Below are positions 17,210-27,768 of a DNA stretch of 64,000 bases, in pieces. Below the pieces are notes generated by a model. The model had not been told where the DNA came from and did not search any database. It worked only from the letters and a program-made list of their open reading frames with translations. Where the stretch lies: NCBI RefSeq assembly GCF_000737335.2, contig NZ_JMCC02000035.1, positions 17,191 through 81,190 on the forward strand, written 5' to 3'. The position numbers were made by a program, and so were the translations under genes. The stretch is from Enhygromyxa salina. GTDB taxonomy: Bacteria; Myxococcota_A; Polyangia; Nannocystales; Nannocystaceae. Each line of letters begins with the position of its first letter. Within the stretch, counting starts at the first letter, position 1.

Positions 17210-18655
17210 CTACATTGATCCGAGGTCACGAACCCTCACGGAAGATCCGCGCGGCGCCCCGTCATCGAGCACCGGGCCCGGGGCCGAGTTGTCGCGGGTC
17301 AGATCCCCGCCAATTGCGAGCTCGAGCTCCCCGCGAGCCTCCCAGTATTCGGTGAGCGCATCGACGTATTCGCGCCGCGACCGAAACAGGTCCGCGCGAG
17401 CCTCGAGCAGCTGGTAGGTGCCGATCTGCATGCCGTTGTAGCGCTCGAGCGAGAGCGCGACGATCGACTCGACCCGGGGCAGGACCGTGCCCCGGTAGTA
17501 CTCGACCTTGCGGCGCGCCGTGACCAGTCGCTCACGCCCCACCCGAATCTCGGATCGTGCGTCGATCGCCAGACCTTGGGCATAGTGCTGGGCCTGACGC
17601 AGCGTAGCCTGAAGCCGAGCGAAGTCCGCGTGGCCCGGGTTGAAGATCGGCAGCTCCAACGACAGGCTTGGGCCAATCACCCACTCGTGGCCCACGTCGT
17701 CCCCGACCTCGTTGCGAGCCTCGACGCCAGCTTCGAGCTGCGGCACCACGCCCGCGCGGCGCAGCCTGATCGCCGCCTGCATCGAGGCAACCTCGAAGCG
17801 CGCCGCCGACAGATCGAGCCGGTCGCGAATTCCCCGCTGCTCGAGATCGCTGAGCGTGGCCTCGGATGCGGGGATCTCGGCGAGCGAATGCGCGAGCGTC
17901 CACGCGAGGTCCCCGCCCCACAGGCCGAGCTCGCGGTTCAGCTGCTCACGGGCGACGACGAGCTCGAGCTCGGCGTCCGCGAGCGCGAGGCGGGCCTCGT
18001 CGAACGCAGCCGCGAACAGCTCACGATCGAGGGGGGCGATGTTCCCCGCTTCGAACTGCCGCGCAGACAGCTCGTCGGAGACCTCCGCAGCCTGGGTCAA
18101 CCCACGCTGGATCTCCAGTCGCGCCGCGGCGGCCTGAACCCCCACATACGCGAGCTTCACGTCCCGACTGAGCACCAGCGCCTGCTGCCCAACCTGCACG
18201 ACCGTCTGTCCGAGCCGCGCCTTCGCAATCCGCCGTTTGGCCGGGATCAAGAACACGCTGAGCAGGCTCTGCGACAGCGAGAGGCCCCCGCCGAACCCGT
18301 TGCCGAGCGACGAGATCACGAAGTCGCCAGCGATCACGGGGTTCTCGAGCAGGCCCGCCTCGACGAGGTCGGCCTGGGCGATCCCGAGCGCTTCGAGCTT
18401 GGCCTGAAATCGACGGTTGTTGAGCAGCGCGAGCCGCAGCGCGTCGTCGAGACTCAGCGGATGCTCGAGCAGCTCGGCGACCCGCGCCTGCACGCGCTCG
18501 CGGCTGTCTTTGACGACCTCCAAGGAGATCGCGTCGTCGACTCCGACCCGCGTCGCGACCATGTCGCTGACCTCCGCGCGGGCCTTCGTCGGCTGCAGCG
18601 CCGCGCAGCCCGTCGACAGCGACGCCGCGAGGACCACACTCATCACCCCCCTCAT
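17210..18655 (-). CDS. TolC family outer membrane efflux lipoprotein
   Basis: 481 residues. A lipoprotein signal (VLAASLSTGCAAL) is followed by two repeats of the TolC/OEP helix-strand pattern: LSLDDALRLALLNNRRFQAK near residue 67 and again RLDLSAARFEVASMQAAIRL, with ERYNGMQIGTYQLLEARADL near the end. This matches CzcC/CusC-type outer membrane channels of metal efflux systems. No inner-membrane RND pump or periplasmic adaptor gene lies beside it in this window. Its ATG overlaps the stop of the His-rich lipoprotein gene by 4 bp, and that gene overlaps the multicopper oxidase gene, so the three form an operon likely used against copper. Confidence 0.93.
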   Translation of the reverse strand: MRGVMSVVLAASLSTGCAALQPTKARAEVSDMVATRVGVDDAISLEVVKDSRERVQARVAELLEHPLSLDDALRLALLNNRRFQAKLEALGIAQADLVEAGLLENPVIAGDFVISSLGNGFGGGLSLSQSLLSVFLIPAKRRIAKARLGQTVVQVGQQALVLSRDVKLAYVGVQAAAARLEIQRGLTQAAEVSDELSARQFEAGNIAPLDRELFAAAFDEARLALADAELELVVAREQLNRELGLWGGDLAWTLAHSLAEIPASEATLSDLEQRGIRDRLDLSAARFEVASMQAAIRLRRAGVVPQLEAGVEARNEVGDDVGHEWVIGPSLSLELPIFNPGHADFARLQATLRQAQHYAQGLAIDARSEIRVGRERLVTARRKVEYYRGTVLPRVESIVALSLERYNGMQIGTYQLLEARADLFRSRREYVDALTEYWEARGELELAIGGDLTRDNSAPGPVLDDGAPRGSSVRVRDLGSM

Positions 18656-18930
18656 GGCTCGACCTCCTCGCTGTCAGCGGGGGTCGCCGCCGTGGTCTTC
18701 TTGTGCCCGCCGTGCCCGCCGTGTCCCCCATCGGACTTCAGGGTCTCGCCTGCGAACGCCGAGCGCGTGAACGGATCGGCTGACGGCTGGTAGGCCGGGA
18801 TCGCCGAGCTGGCGTCGGTCGCGTCGGCGCCAGGCGGCTCCGGAGGCAAGCCCATGCGACAGCCCGCTGACAACATCACCCCCATCAGCGTGGCGCCGAT
18901 GAAGCTTCGACTACGCGTTGATTCCGTCAC
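18652..18930 (-). CDS. Small His/Gly-rich lipoprotein
   Basis: 92 residues, with a lipoprotein signal (LMGVMLSAGC) at residues 1-24 and a mature chain of only about 68 residues containing GGHGGHGGHKK, a spaced histidine cluster suited to binding Cu or other soft metal ions. It overlaps the TolC gene by 4 bp (ATGA) downstream and the multicopper oxidase gene by 20 bp upstream. Its place between an exporter and a copper oxidase suggests a periplasmic or surface copper sponge. I do not recognise a named family. Confidence 0.8.
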   Translation of the reverse strand: MTESTRSRSFIGATLMGVMLSAGCRMGLPPEPPGADATDASSAIPAYQPSADPFTRSAFAGETLKSDGGHGGHGGHKKTTAATPADSEEVEP

Positions 18931-20284
18931 GTTTCATTTCCTCTGTGGTTGCAAGATCAGCGACCGTGCCAGGCGGGTGTTTGTACCAACCGGGATCCTG
19001 GTTATCGTCCCCAACGTCATGGTCGCGGACCTTCAATAGCGTGAACATGCCGCCCATGGTGATGTAGTCGAAAGGCCCCTTCGCGCCGACCATGGGAAAG
19101 CTGTTGGGCGGCACTGGCATGTCCATCTCGCCCATCTCACCCATGCCGTCCATGCCCATGCTCATGTAGCCCGGGACCAAGTGCTGGGCTCGCTTGTCGA
19201 GGTCTCCCGGCTCGACGCCGATCATGTTGGGGAGCTCGTGCCCCATCTGGTTCATCACGTGATGGGTCATGTGGCAGTGCATCGCCCAATCGCCCGGTGC
19301 GTCGGCCACAAACTCGACGTCCCGCGTGGACCCAACAGCGACCAACACCGTGGTCTCTGGCCACTGGGCCGAGGTTGGCAGGCGCCCGCCGTCTGTCGCC
19401 ACGACCTTGAAGTAGTAGCCGTGCAGATGAATCGGATGATGATCCATTGCGCTGAGGTTGCCGAAGCGGATTCGGACCCGATCCCCCTTGCGACAGACCA
19501 GCGGCGCCGTGCCCGGAAACGCCTTGGCGTTCATGGTCAAGACGTTGAAGTCCGACATCTCGTTGGGGTCGGGCCGCTTGGCCCCCGGCACCAACTTCCA
19601 TTCGCTCAACATGATGACGAAGTCACGGTCAACCTGGTATTCGCGGGGTGGATTGCGTGGGTGAACGACGATCATCCCCATCATCCCCATGGCCATCTGC
19701 GTCATCTCATCGTGATGAGAGTGATACATGAAGGTCCCCGACTGCTTGAAGGTCCACTCGTAGCGAAAGGTCTCGCCAGGTGCGATCGCGCGTTGGCTGA
19801 GCCCGCCAACGCCGTCCATTCCGCTCGGCAAGAACACGCCGTGCCAGTGAACGGTCGTCGGCGCCGAGAGGCGGTTCGTCACGTAGACCCGGACCCGGTC
19901 GCCTTCGACCGCCTCGATCGTCGGCCCATGAACCGAGCCATTGTAGCCCCAACATCGCGCCCGAACTCCGGGCGCGAACTCGTGGTCGACCTCCTCCGCG
20001 ATCAGGTGGTAGACCTTCACGCCTTCGACTACGGACCAACTCAACGTGGACCCGCCGGGGGTCAAGGTGGGCTTGTAGTCGCGGCCCGGCGCGCCTGGTG
20101 CGAGTGGTCGCGGCTCCCGACCTCCGCTGTAGGTGCTGTCCCAATTGTGGCCTGGTGCAGCTTGGGCCTCTCGGCTTGCGAGCAGTGCGGCGCCACCGGT
20201 GAGGGCGGCCCCTGCGAAGACGGCCTGGCGGCGCGTCAGCTTGGGTCGTGTCATGGCGGCGCTGCTCTTCAAGGGCCGTGCCAT
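18911..20284 (-). CDS. Tat-exported multicopper oxidase
   Basis: 457 residues. The N-terminus carries a twin-arginine signal (KLTRRQAVFAGAALTGG). All four copper motifs of multicopper oxidases are present: HWHGVFLP, MYHSHHDE, HHPIHLHGYYF and MHCHMTHHVMNQMGHE (T1/T2/T3 ligands). A Met-rich tail (MSMGMDGMGEMGEMDM) resembles those of copper-tolerance oxidases such as CopA and CueO, and may bind Cu(I). Probably oxidises Cu(I) in the periplasm. The ATG at 20254, ten codons in, is an equally good start. It heads the leftward operon with the His-rich lipoprotein and TolC gene, and diverges from a second multicopper oxidase region. Confidence 0.93.
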   Translation of the reverse strand: MARPLKSSAAMTRPKLTRRQAVFAGAALTGGAALLASREAQAAPGHNWDSTYSGGREPRPLAPGAPGRDYKPTLTPGGSTLSWSVVEGVKVYHLIAEEVDHEFAPGVRARCWGYNGSVHGPTIEAVEGDRVRVYVTNRLSAPTTVHWHGVFLPSGMDGVGGLSQRAIAPGETFRYEWTFKQSGTFMYHSHHDEMTQMAMGMMGMIVVHPRNPPREYQVDRDFVIMLSEWKLVPGAKRPDPNEMSDFNVLTMNAKAFPGTAPLVCRKGDRVRIRFGNLSAMDHHPIHLHGYYFKVVATDGGRLPTSAQWPETTVLVAVGSTRDVEFVADAPGDWAMHCHMTHHVMNQMGHELPNMIGVEPGDLDKRAQHLVPGYMSMGMDGMGEMGEMDMPVPPNSFPMVGAKGPFDYITMGGMFTLLKVRDHDVGDDNQDPGWYKHPPGTVADLATTEEMKRDGINA

Positions 20285-20332
20285 GCCCCATCGGCGCCCA
20301 ACGGCGGGCTGGAGGGCTCGCCGCGGCGAACT

Positions 20333-20399
20333 GTGACTTCCACGGTTACAGTGTGTCGTTGCGAGTCACATTACCTTCAGTCCCAAGATGTGTTGTAAC
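20333..20399. promoter_or_regulatory. Interleaved inverted repeats in the divergent copper-gene region
   Basis: Two interleaved inverted repeats lie between the divergent leftward oxidase operon and the rightward lipoprotein: GTGACT (20333) with AGTCAC (20364), and GTTACA (20345) with TGTAAC (20394). They are in the 217-bp gap where regulators of both directions would bind. Arms are only six bases, so chance is possible. The same gap has no clear -35/-10 pair that I would call. Confidence 0.3.
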
Positions 20400-20501
20400 T
20401 GCCTCAACCCAGTTCGCGGCGTTGGGCGCCCCGAACATGGGAGCGGCGTGCGACTTGCCGGCGCCGAGCCAAACTGGAATTCCTCGTACGAGGGCGCTTC
20501 C

Positions 20502-20910
<409 letters not shown>

Positions 20911-21001
20911 CCCAGCCTCACGCGCGACGTCAGACTACATCAATGATGGCATGTCGGAGCGACAGTCATCACGACAATGTGAGCGCGACATCCAGCACAT
21001 T

Positions 21002-21547
21002 ATGCTATCCTCAGCTGCCGTGAAAACCAATTCCATTGTCGCTGTACTCGCCGCCTTGGCCGGAACCTCGCTCGCCGTGGGTTGCGACAAGACCGAATCC
21101 GAGGTCACCGATGTCCCCACGACCCCGGCGGAGCCCGCGGACGTCGCGGGTGAGCATGCCTGCGGGGACCATGAGGAGGGCGCGTGTGGTGGCACCGCGG
21201 ACAGTGCGGGCGGCGACGCTGGGCTCGCTACGGCGCGGACCTTCGAGGTCGAGCCCGGCGGCTTCGCAGAGGCGAACTTCAAGATGGATAAGGGCTCGAC
21301 AATAACGGTGACCTTCAGCAGGGGCACGAGCGACTTCGCATGGAACGTGCACAGCCATGATCACTCGGGTGGTACCCAAAACCACCAAGAGGGGGTGGCT
21401 CGCGCAGGAACAGTGGAGTTCAGCGCGCCCGCTGACGGTGTGTTCTCGGTGCTCTGGAAGAACACCGCGACAGCAGCAACCCCGCTCGACGTGTCCATTG
21501 ACCTCGGCGAAGGTGCCACGATCCACTCTTGGATGCCGGCACAGTAG
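21002..21547 (+). CDS. Small lipoprotein, possible emp24/GOLD-like domain
   Basis: 181 residues. A signal peptide (VLAALAGTSLAVGC) gives a lipoprotein; a GTG at 21020 is an alternative start that shortens the signal. The mature part has a spacer with EHACGDHEEGACGG, then a domain reading FEVEPGGFAEANFKMDKGST, FAWNVHSHDHSGGT, GVFSVLWKNT, which resembles a small beta sandwich of the GOLD type (helical pieces absent). The HSHDHSGGTQNH cluster may bind copper, fitting the neighbours. It lies 48 bp before the multicopper oxidase gene and probably shares its transcript. Confidence 0.75.
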   Translation: MLSSAAVKTNSIVAVLAALAGTSLAVGCDKTESEVTDVPTTPAEPADVAGEHACGDHEEGACGGTADSAGGDAGLATARTFEVEPGGFAEANFKMDKGSTITVTFSRGTSDFAWNVHSHDHSGGTQNHQEGVARAGTVEFSAPADGVFSVLWKNTATAATPLDVSIDLGEGATIHSWMPAQ

Positions 21548-21594
21548 CCGATCGGCGGGACATCCCGCTGGAATTGACGACCAACGTGACGAAG

Positions 21595-23397
<1,803 letters not shown>

Positions 23398-23449
23398 GCG
23401 GCCGGACACAGATCGAGCGGCCCAACCGCCGTGGTGGTAAGACATCCGC

Positions 23450-24988
23450 GTGACGCGAGAACACCACGCGGCCAACCTCGAGCGTCCAAACGACGACGCG
23501 CTGGCGTCGGACCGCTCGCCGATCGCCGACAACCAAGCTTCGCTCGGTCGGCGGATCACCGCGTCGCTGGCTCTGCTGGTCATGATCGCGGGCTTGCTCA
23601 GCGCTGGCGTGCTGGTGCTGCATGTCCGCGTGACGGCGGCGCTCGAGGAGACCCATGCAGACGGGCTCGCCGCGCAAGAAGCCCTTGGCCTCACGCTCGC
23701 CGTCCGCGAGCACTACCTGCACGAGACCCACACCGTGATCCAGGGCGACCGCGGCCAGGTCGCCCACCACCACGACTGGATCGATGATATCGAGCGGCGC
23801 GTCGATCAGCTGCTGCCACGGGTGCCAAGCTCCGAGCGCAGCACCCTGGACGAGCTGCGCGAGACCAGCCAGGCGATCGACGAGCTGTATCGCAGCCGCC
23901 TGCTGCCGGCCGCGCTCGCCGGTGACCGCGAGACCGTCCGCCAGCACCAGCGCGAGTCGGAGCTGTTGTTGCGCGGCGCGACCGAGGCCGCCGACGCGAT
24001 CGTTGACGCCCTCGATCGTCGCGCCGAGCAGACCCGGCGCGAGGCGCTCGAGCTGTCGCGCCTGGCGATCGTCGTTGGGGTCGCGGGGGTTTTGCTGCTC
24101 GGCGTCGCCGCGCTGGTGATCGCGGTTCGCTTGCGCCGGGCCGTGCTCGCCCCGCTCGCGCGTCTGAGCGCCGCCGCGCGTCGGTTTGGCGCCGGCGAGT
24201 TCGACTTTCGCGTGGGCACCCAGGGCCTCGACACCAGCGAGCTGTCGGCGCTCGGCGGTGCCCTCGATCACATGGCCGTCGAGCTCGAAGCGCGTGAGCA
24301 GGAGCTGCTGCGTACCGAGCGGATCGCCGCGATCGGGCAGTTGACCGCCGGCATCGCGCACGAGATCAACAACCCGATCGGCGTCATCCGGGGCTACCTC
24401 AAGACCATGATCCCAGCCGTGCCCACGCTCGGGCCCGACGATCAGCAAGAGCTGCTCGAAGAGCTGAAGATCCTCGACGAGGAGGCCGCAGCGTGCCAAC
24501 GCATCGTCGAGGATCTGCTCGGCTTTGCGCGCGAGCCCGCGCTGGAGTGGCAGCGCGTGCAGATCAGCGAGCTGGTCGACGACGCGGTCCGACGCTTCAC
24601 CTCGACATTGGCCCACGACCCACCGCCGCAGATCGAGATCGATGTCGACGCGGCCACGCTCGAGCTCGACCCCGTGCGCATGCACCAAGTCCTGGCCAAC
24701 TTGCTGCGCAACGCCGTCGATGCCAGCCCAAGCTCGGGCGCGAAGCTGCAGCTGCGTGGCCGCGTCCACCCCAACCACTACACGCTCGAGGTCACCGACA
24801 ACGGCCCGGGGATCGCGGCCGACAAGCGCGAGCGGGTGTTCGAGCCGTTCTTCTCGGAGCGACGTAGTGGCAGCGGGCTCGGCCTCGCCGTCAGCCGTGG
24901 CATCGTAGAGGCCCACGGCGGTCGGATCTACGCTGCCCAACCCAGCGCGGGCCAAGGCGCTCGCATCACTCTGGAGATCATGAAATGA
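23450..24988 (+). CDS. Sensor histidine kinase
   Basis: 512 residues from a GTG. Two membrane segments at about residues 38-60 and 203-227 bracket a roughly 140-residue helical periplasmic sensor region containing the EHYLHETHTVIQGDRG segment, followed by a HAMP-like stretch, the H box (AGIAHEINNPIGV, His304), and an ATPase domain with NLLRNAVDA, DNGPGIA and GSGLGLAVSRG. It overlaps the response regulator gene by four bases (ATGA), so the pair is translated together. Its place after the copper oxidase gene (52 bp) suggests it senses metal or periplasmic stress, which is inference; the many histidines in the loop are compatible. Confidence 0.93.
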   Translation: MTREHHAANLERPNDDALASDRSPIADNQASLGRRITASLALLVMIAGLLSAGVLVLHVRVTAALEETHADGLAAQEALGLTLAVREHYLHETHTVIQGDRGQVAHHHDWIDDIERRVDQLLPRVPSSERSTLDELRETSQAIDELYRSRLLPAALAGDRETVRQHQRESELLLRGATEAADAIVDALDRRAEQTRREALELSRLAIVVGVAGVLLLGVAALVIAVRLRRAVLAPLARLSAAARRFGAGEFDFRVGTQGLDTSELSALGGALDHMAVELEAREQELLRTERIAAIGQLTAGIAHEINNPIGVIRGYLKTMIPAVPTLGPDDQQELLEELKILDEEAAACQRIVEDLLGFAREPALEWQRVQISELVDDAVRRFTSTLAHDPPPQIEIDVDAATLELDPVRMHQVLANLLRNAVDASPSSGAKLQLRGRVHPNHYTLEVTDNGPGIAADKRERVFEPFFSERRSGSGLGLAVSRGIVEAHGGRIYAAQPSAGQGARITLEIMK

Positions 24989-26388
24989 GCGCTCTACCCC
25001 GCGTGCTGGTCGTCGACGATCGGCCCAACATGCTGCGCCTGGTCCAGAAGATCCTGCGCAGCGACGCGCAGGTCCTGACCGCAGACGACGGCGGCGCCGC
25101 GATCGAGCTGCTCGAGCGCGAAGCCGTCGCCGTGGTCCTGTCGGATCTGAAGATGGGCGAAGTCGACGGCCTCGCCGTGCTCGAGGCCTGCAAGCGGATC
25201 CAGCCTGGCGCGGTGTTCGTGTTGATGACGGCCTACGCCACGGTCGGGACCGCGATCCAAGCGATGCGGATGGGCGCCTACGACTACCTCTCCAAGCCCT
25301 TCGAGCCCGAGGATCTGCGCGCGGTGATCCTGCGCGCGCTCGGTCGCGCTCGCCAAGCCCAAGCCGCTGACGGCCAGGCGGCGGCGCCCGACACCCAGAC
25401 CATCCTGCCCGGCGTCTACGGTCGCAGCCCAGCCATGTTGGCGCTCGCCACAATGGTCCAGCGGATCGCCCCGACCGACGCGACCGCGCTGATCCTGGGC
25501 GAGACCGGCACCGGAAAGGAGCGGGTCGCTCGGGCTCTGCACGCGCTCTCCCCCCGGTCCAGCCGGCGCTTCGTCGCGGTCAACTGCGCGGCGATCCCCG
25601 GCGACCTGCTCGAGAGTGAGCTGTTCGGTCACGCCCGCGGCGCGTTCTCGGGGGCGACGCGGGATCGCCCCGGCTTGTTCGAGGACGCCGAGGGCGGCTC
25701 CGTGTTTCTCGATGAGATCGGCGACATGCCAGCCAGCTTGCAGGCCAAGCTGACCCGCGCGTTCCAAGAGCGCAGCGTTCGTCGGGTTGGGGAGACCCAC
25801 GAGCGCAAGATCGACGTGCGCCTGATCGCCGCCACCCACCGCGACATCGAGGGCATGGTCGCGAGCGGGACCTTTCGCGAAGACCTGTGGTATCGCCTCA
25901 ACGTCGCGCCCTTGCGGCTGCCCCCCCTGCGCGAGCGCAGCGGCGATGTCGAGCTGCTCGCGCGGGTGTTCTTGACCAAGCAAGCCGACAAGCGCGCCAG
26001 CCTTGCGACCGCGTTCAGCCCGGCGGCCCTCGACTTGCTGCGCGCGTCGGCGTGGCCGGGCAACGTTCGCCAGCTCGAGGCCGCGATCGAGCGCGCCGCG
26101 ATCCTTGCAACGGGGCCGGTGATCGACGTTGACGATCTTCCCCCCGAGCTGCGCGTCCACGCGGCGTTCAACCCGGACCTGGGTGAGGACGGCGAGCTGG
26201 TCGCGCTGACCTGGCAGCAAGCGGCCGATCGCGCCCGTGACCACATGGCGCCGAACTACCTGCGGGCGGTGCTGAGCGCCGCGCAGGGCAACGTCACGGC
26301 CGCGGCCGCGCGCGCGGGCATCGAGCGCGAGAGCTTCTACCGGCTGCTGCGCAAGTATGGGGTCCGGGCCGACAACTTCCGGGACTGA
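24985..26388 (+). CDS. NtrC-family sigma-54 response regulator
   Basis: 467 residues: a receiver domain (phospho-acceptor Asp54 in VVLSDLKMG, conserved Lys in LSKPFEPED), a AAA+ domain with Walker A GETGTGKE at 172, Walker B VFLDEIGD, and a C-terminal Fis-type helix-turn-helix (GNVTAAAARAGIERESFYR). The sigma-54 contact loop reads GAFSGA (219-224) instead of GAFTGA. It should activate sigma-54 promoters in response to its partner kinase. The target promoters are not obvious nearby: I did not find a convincing GG-N10-GC pair before the copper genes. Confidence 0.95.
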   Translation: MSALPRVLVVDDRPNMLRLVQKILRSDAQVLTADDGGAAIELLEREAVAVVLSDLKMGEVDGLAVLEACKRIQPGAVFVLMTAYATVGTAIQAMRMGAYDYLSKPFEPEDLRAVILRALGRARQAQAADGQAAAPDTQTILPGVYGRSPAMLALATMVQRIAPTDATALILGETGTGKERVARALHALSPRSSRRFVAVNCAAIPGDLLESELFGHARGAFSGATRDRPGLFEDAEGGSVFLDEIGDMPASLQAKLTRAFQERSVRRVGETHERKIDVRLIAATHRDIEGMVASGTFREDLWYRLNVAPLRLPPLRERSGDVELLARVFLTKQADKRASLATAFSPAALDLLRASAWPGNVRQLEAAIERAAILATGPVIDVDDLPPELRVHAAFNPDLGEDGELVALTWQQAADRARDHMAPNYLRAVLSAAQGNVTAAAARAGIERESFYRLLRKYGVRADNFRD

Positions 26389-26492
26389 GCGCCCCATCTG
26401 ACCGCGAAGCGCAGCCCACGGCCCAGTTGCCTGTCGGGAGGCTGTGGGCGGCCAGGCAACGCAAGACCGGGCCAACAGAGTATGCTCCCGCC

Positions 26493-27746
26493 GTGGCAAC
26501 GGCCCCCACGCAGTCTAGCGCCGCGAGCAGCCTCAACGTCGCGTACGTCGAGGGCCTCGATCACCTGCGTGGCTTCGCCGCGTTCATGGTCCTGTTCCAC
26601 CATGGTTTTTGGGTCTCGCTGGGCATGCACTACCCGCCCGCGGTCACGTGGAACAACTGGCCCAAGACCAACAACCCGCTGTTCGCCCCGCTGATCGAGA
26701 CCCACGTGTTCGTGACGGTGTTCTTCATCGTCAGCGGGTTCATCTTCACGCTGGTCGCGTTCGACAAGCAGCTGTCCTACGCCAAGTACATGCGCAACCG
26801 GGTGCTGCGGGTCATGCCCGTGTTCCTGACCGCGCTGTTCTTTGGGATCGCGCTGTTCCCCGATCGCTTCGAGTGGGACGGGTTCTTGGCGACCGTGACG
26901 ATCTTCGGCGACATGCCGGGCGCGGCGCTGCGCCTGCACCCGGTCACCACCGCGTTTTGGACCGTCGCCGTCGAGTTTCAGTTCTATCTGATCTTCCCGT
27001 TCTTGATCGCGATCATGAACGGCCAGGGCAGCAAGCCGCTGGTGTGGATGATCGCCCTGATGCTCGGGCTGCGCACCGTCGGCTTCTTCTTGGGCGACAG
27101 CATCCGCGACCTTCACTACTGGCACTTGATCCCCGGCCGGCTCGACGCGTTCTTGGTTGGCATGCTCGGCGCGCGGCTGTACATGCGCTGGCACAACGAT
27201 CCGCGCGCGGCCAAGCTCGGCCCTAGCAGCCCGTTTTGGCGCGGCGTCGTCACGGCCCTGCGCGAGCACCCGTGGGCCAGCTTTGCCGCCGGCCTGTTCG
27301 TGCTGCTTGGCTGGGAGTGGTTCTTGAACCAAAGCGGCGGCTACCCCAAGCAGGCGTGGTGGAAGATCTGGGCCCCAACCTGGGAGTCGCTGGTGTGCCT
27401 GTTCGTGGTCCTGACCTACCTTGGGGTCGCCAGCAAGCTGTGGGCGCCGCTCAAGCGCGTGTTCGCGTTCTGCGGGGACATGAGCTTCTCCACCTATATC
27501 TGTCACTTCATGATCGTGGGCTTGGTCATTGGTGACCCGCTCGACCGCGGCCGGATGCCGGGCCTGATGCTGCCGCTCACGCAGTGGTTTCCCGGCATCC
27601 ACCCCATGCTGGACGCAACCCTGAACACCCTGCTCTTGGTGTTTCCGGCTGCGATCGCGCTGTCGCTGCTGTTCTTCCACGGCGTCGAGCGCCCGTTCAT
27701 GCGCCTGCGGATCCGCTACGTCGAATCCCGCGCGGGCGAGCCATGA
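26493..27746 (+). CDS. Acyltransferase 3 family membrane protein
   Basis: 417 residues from a GTG. It opens with VEGLDHLRGFAAFMVLFHHG, the conserved LRG-H start of acyltransferase family 3 (OafB/WbnH-like), and then has about ten membrane helices. HPVTTAFWTVAVEFQFYLIFP matches the family's second conserved block (WS/T-ExxFY), and HLIPGRLDAFLVGMLGA is the third. These enzymes O-acylate sugars of lipopolysaccharide, exopolysaccharide or antibiotics. The gene starts 104 bp after the sigma-54 regulator and is 22 bp from the next gene, another polytopic protein, so they may be co-expressed. Substrate unknown. Confidence 0.92.
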   Translation: MATAPTQSSAASSLNVAYVEGLDHLRGFAAFMVLFHHGFWVSLGMHYPPAVTWNNWPKTNNPLFAPLIETHVFVTVFFIVSGFIFTLVAFDKQLSYAKYMRNRVLRVMPVFLTALFFGIALFPDRFEWDGFLATVTIFGDMPGAALRLHPVTTAFWTVAVEFQFYLIFPFLIAIMNGQGSKPLVWMIALMLGLRTVGFFLGDSIRDLHYWHLIPGRLDAFLVGMLGARLYMRWHNDPRAAKLGPSSPFWRGVVTALREHPWASFAAGLFVLLGWEWFLNQSGGYPKQAWWKIWAPTWESLVCLFVVLTYLGVASKLWAPLKRVFAFCGDMSFSTYICHFMIVGLVIGDPLDRGRMPGLMLPLTQWFPGIHPMLDATLNTLLLVFPAAIALSLLFFHGVERPFMRLRIRYVESRAGEP

Positions 27747-27768
27747 GCCGCTGTGCCATGAGGCGTCC

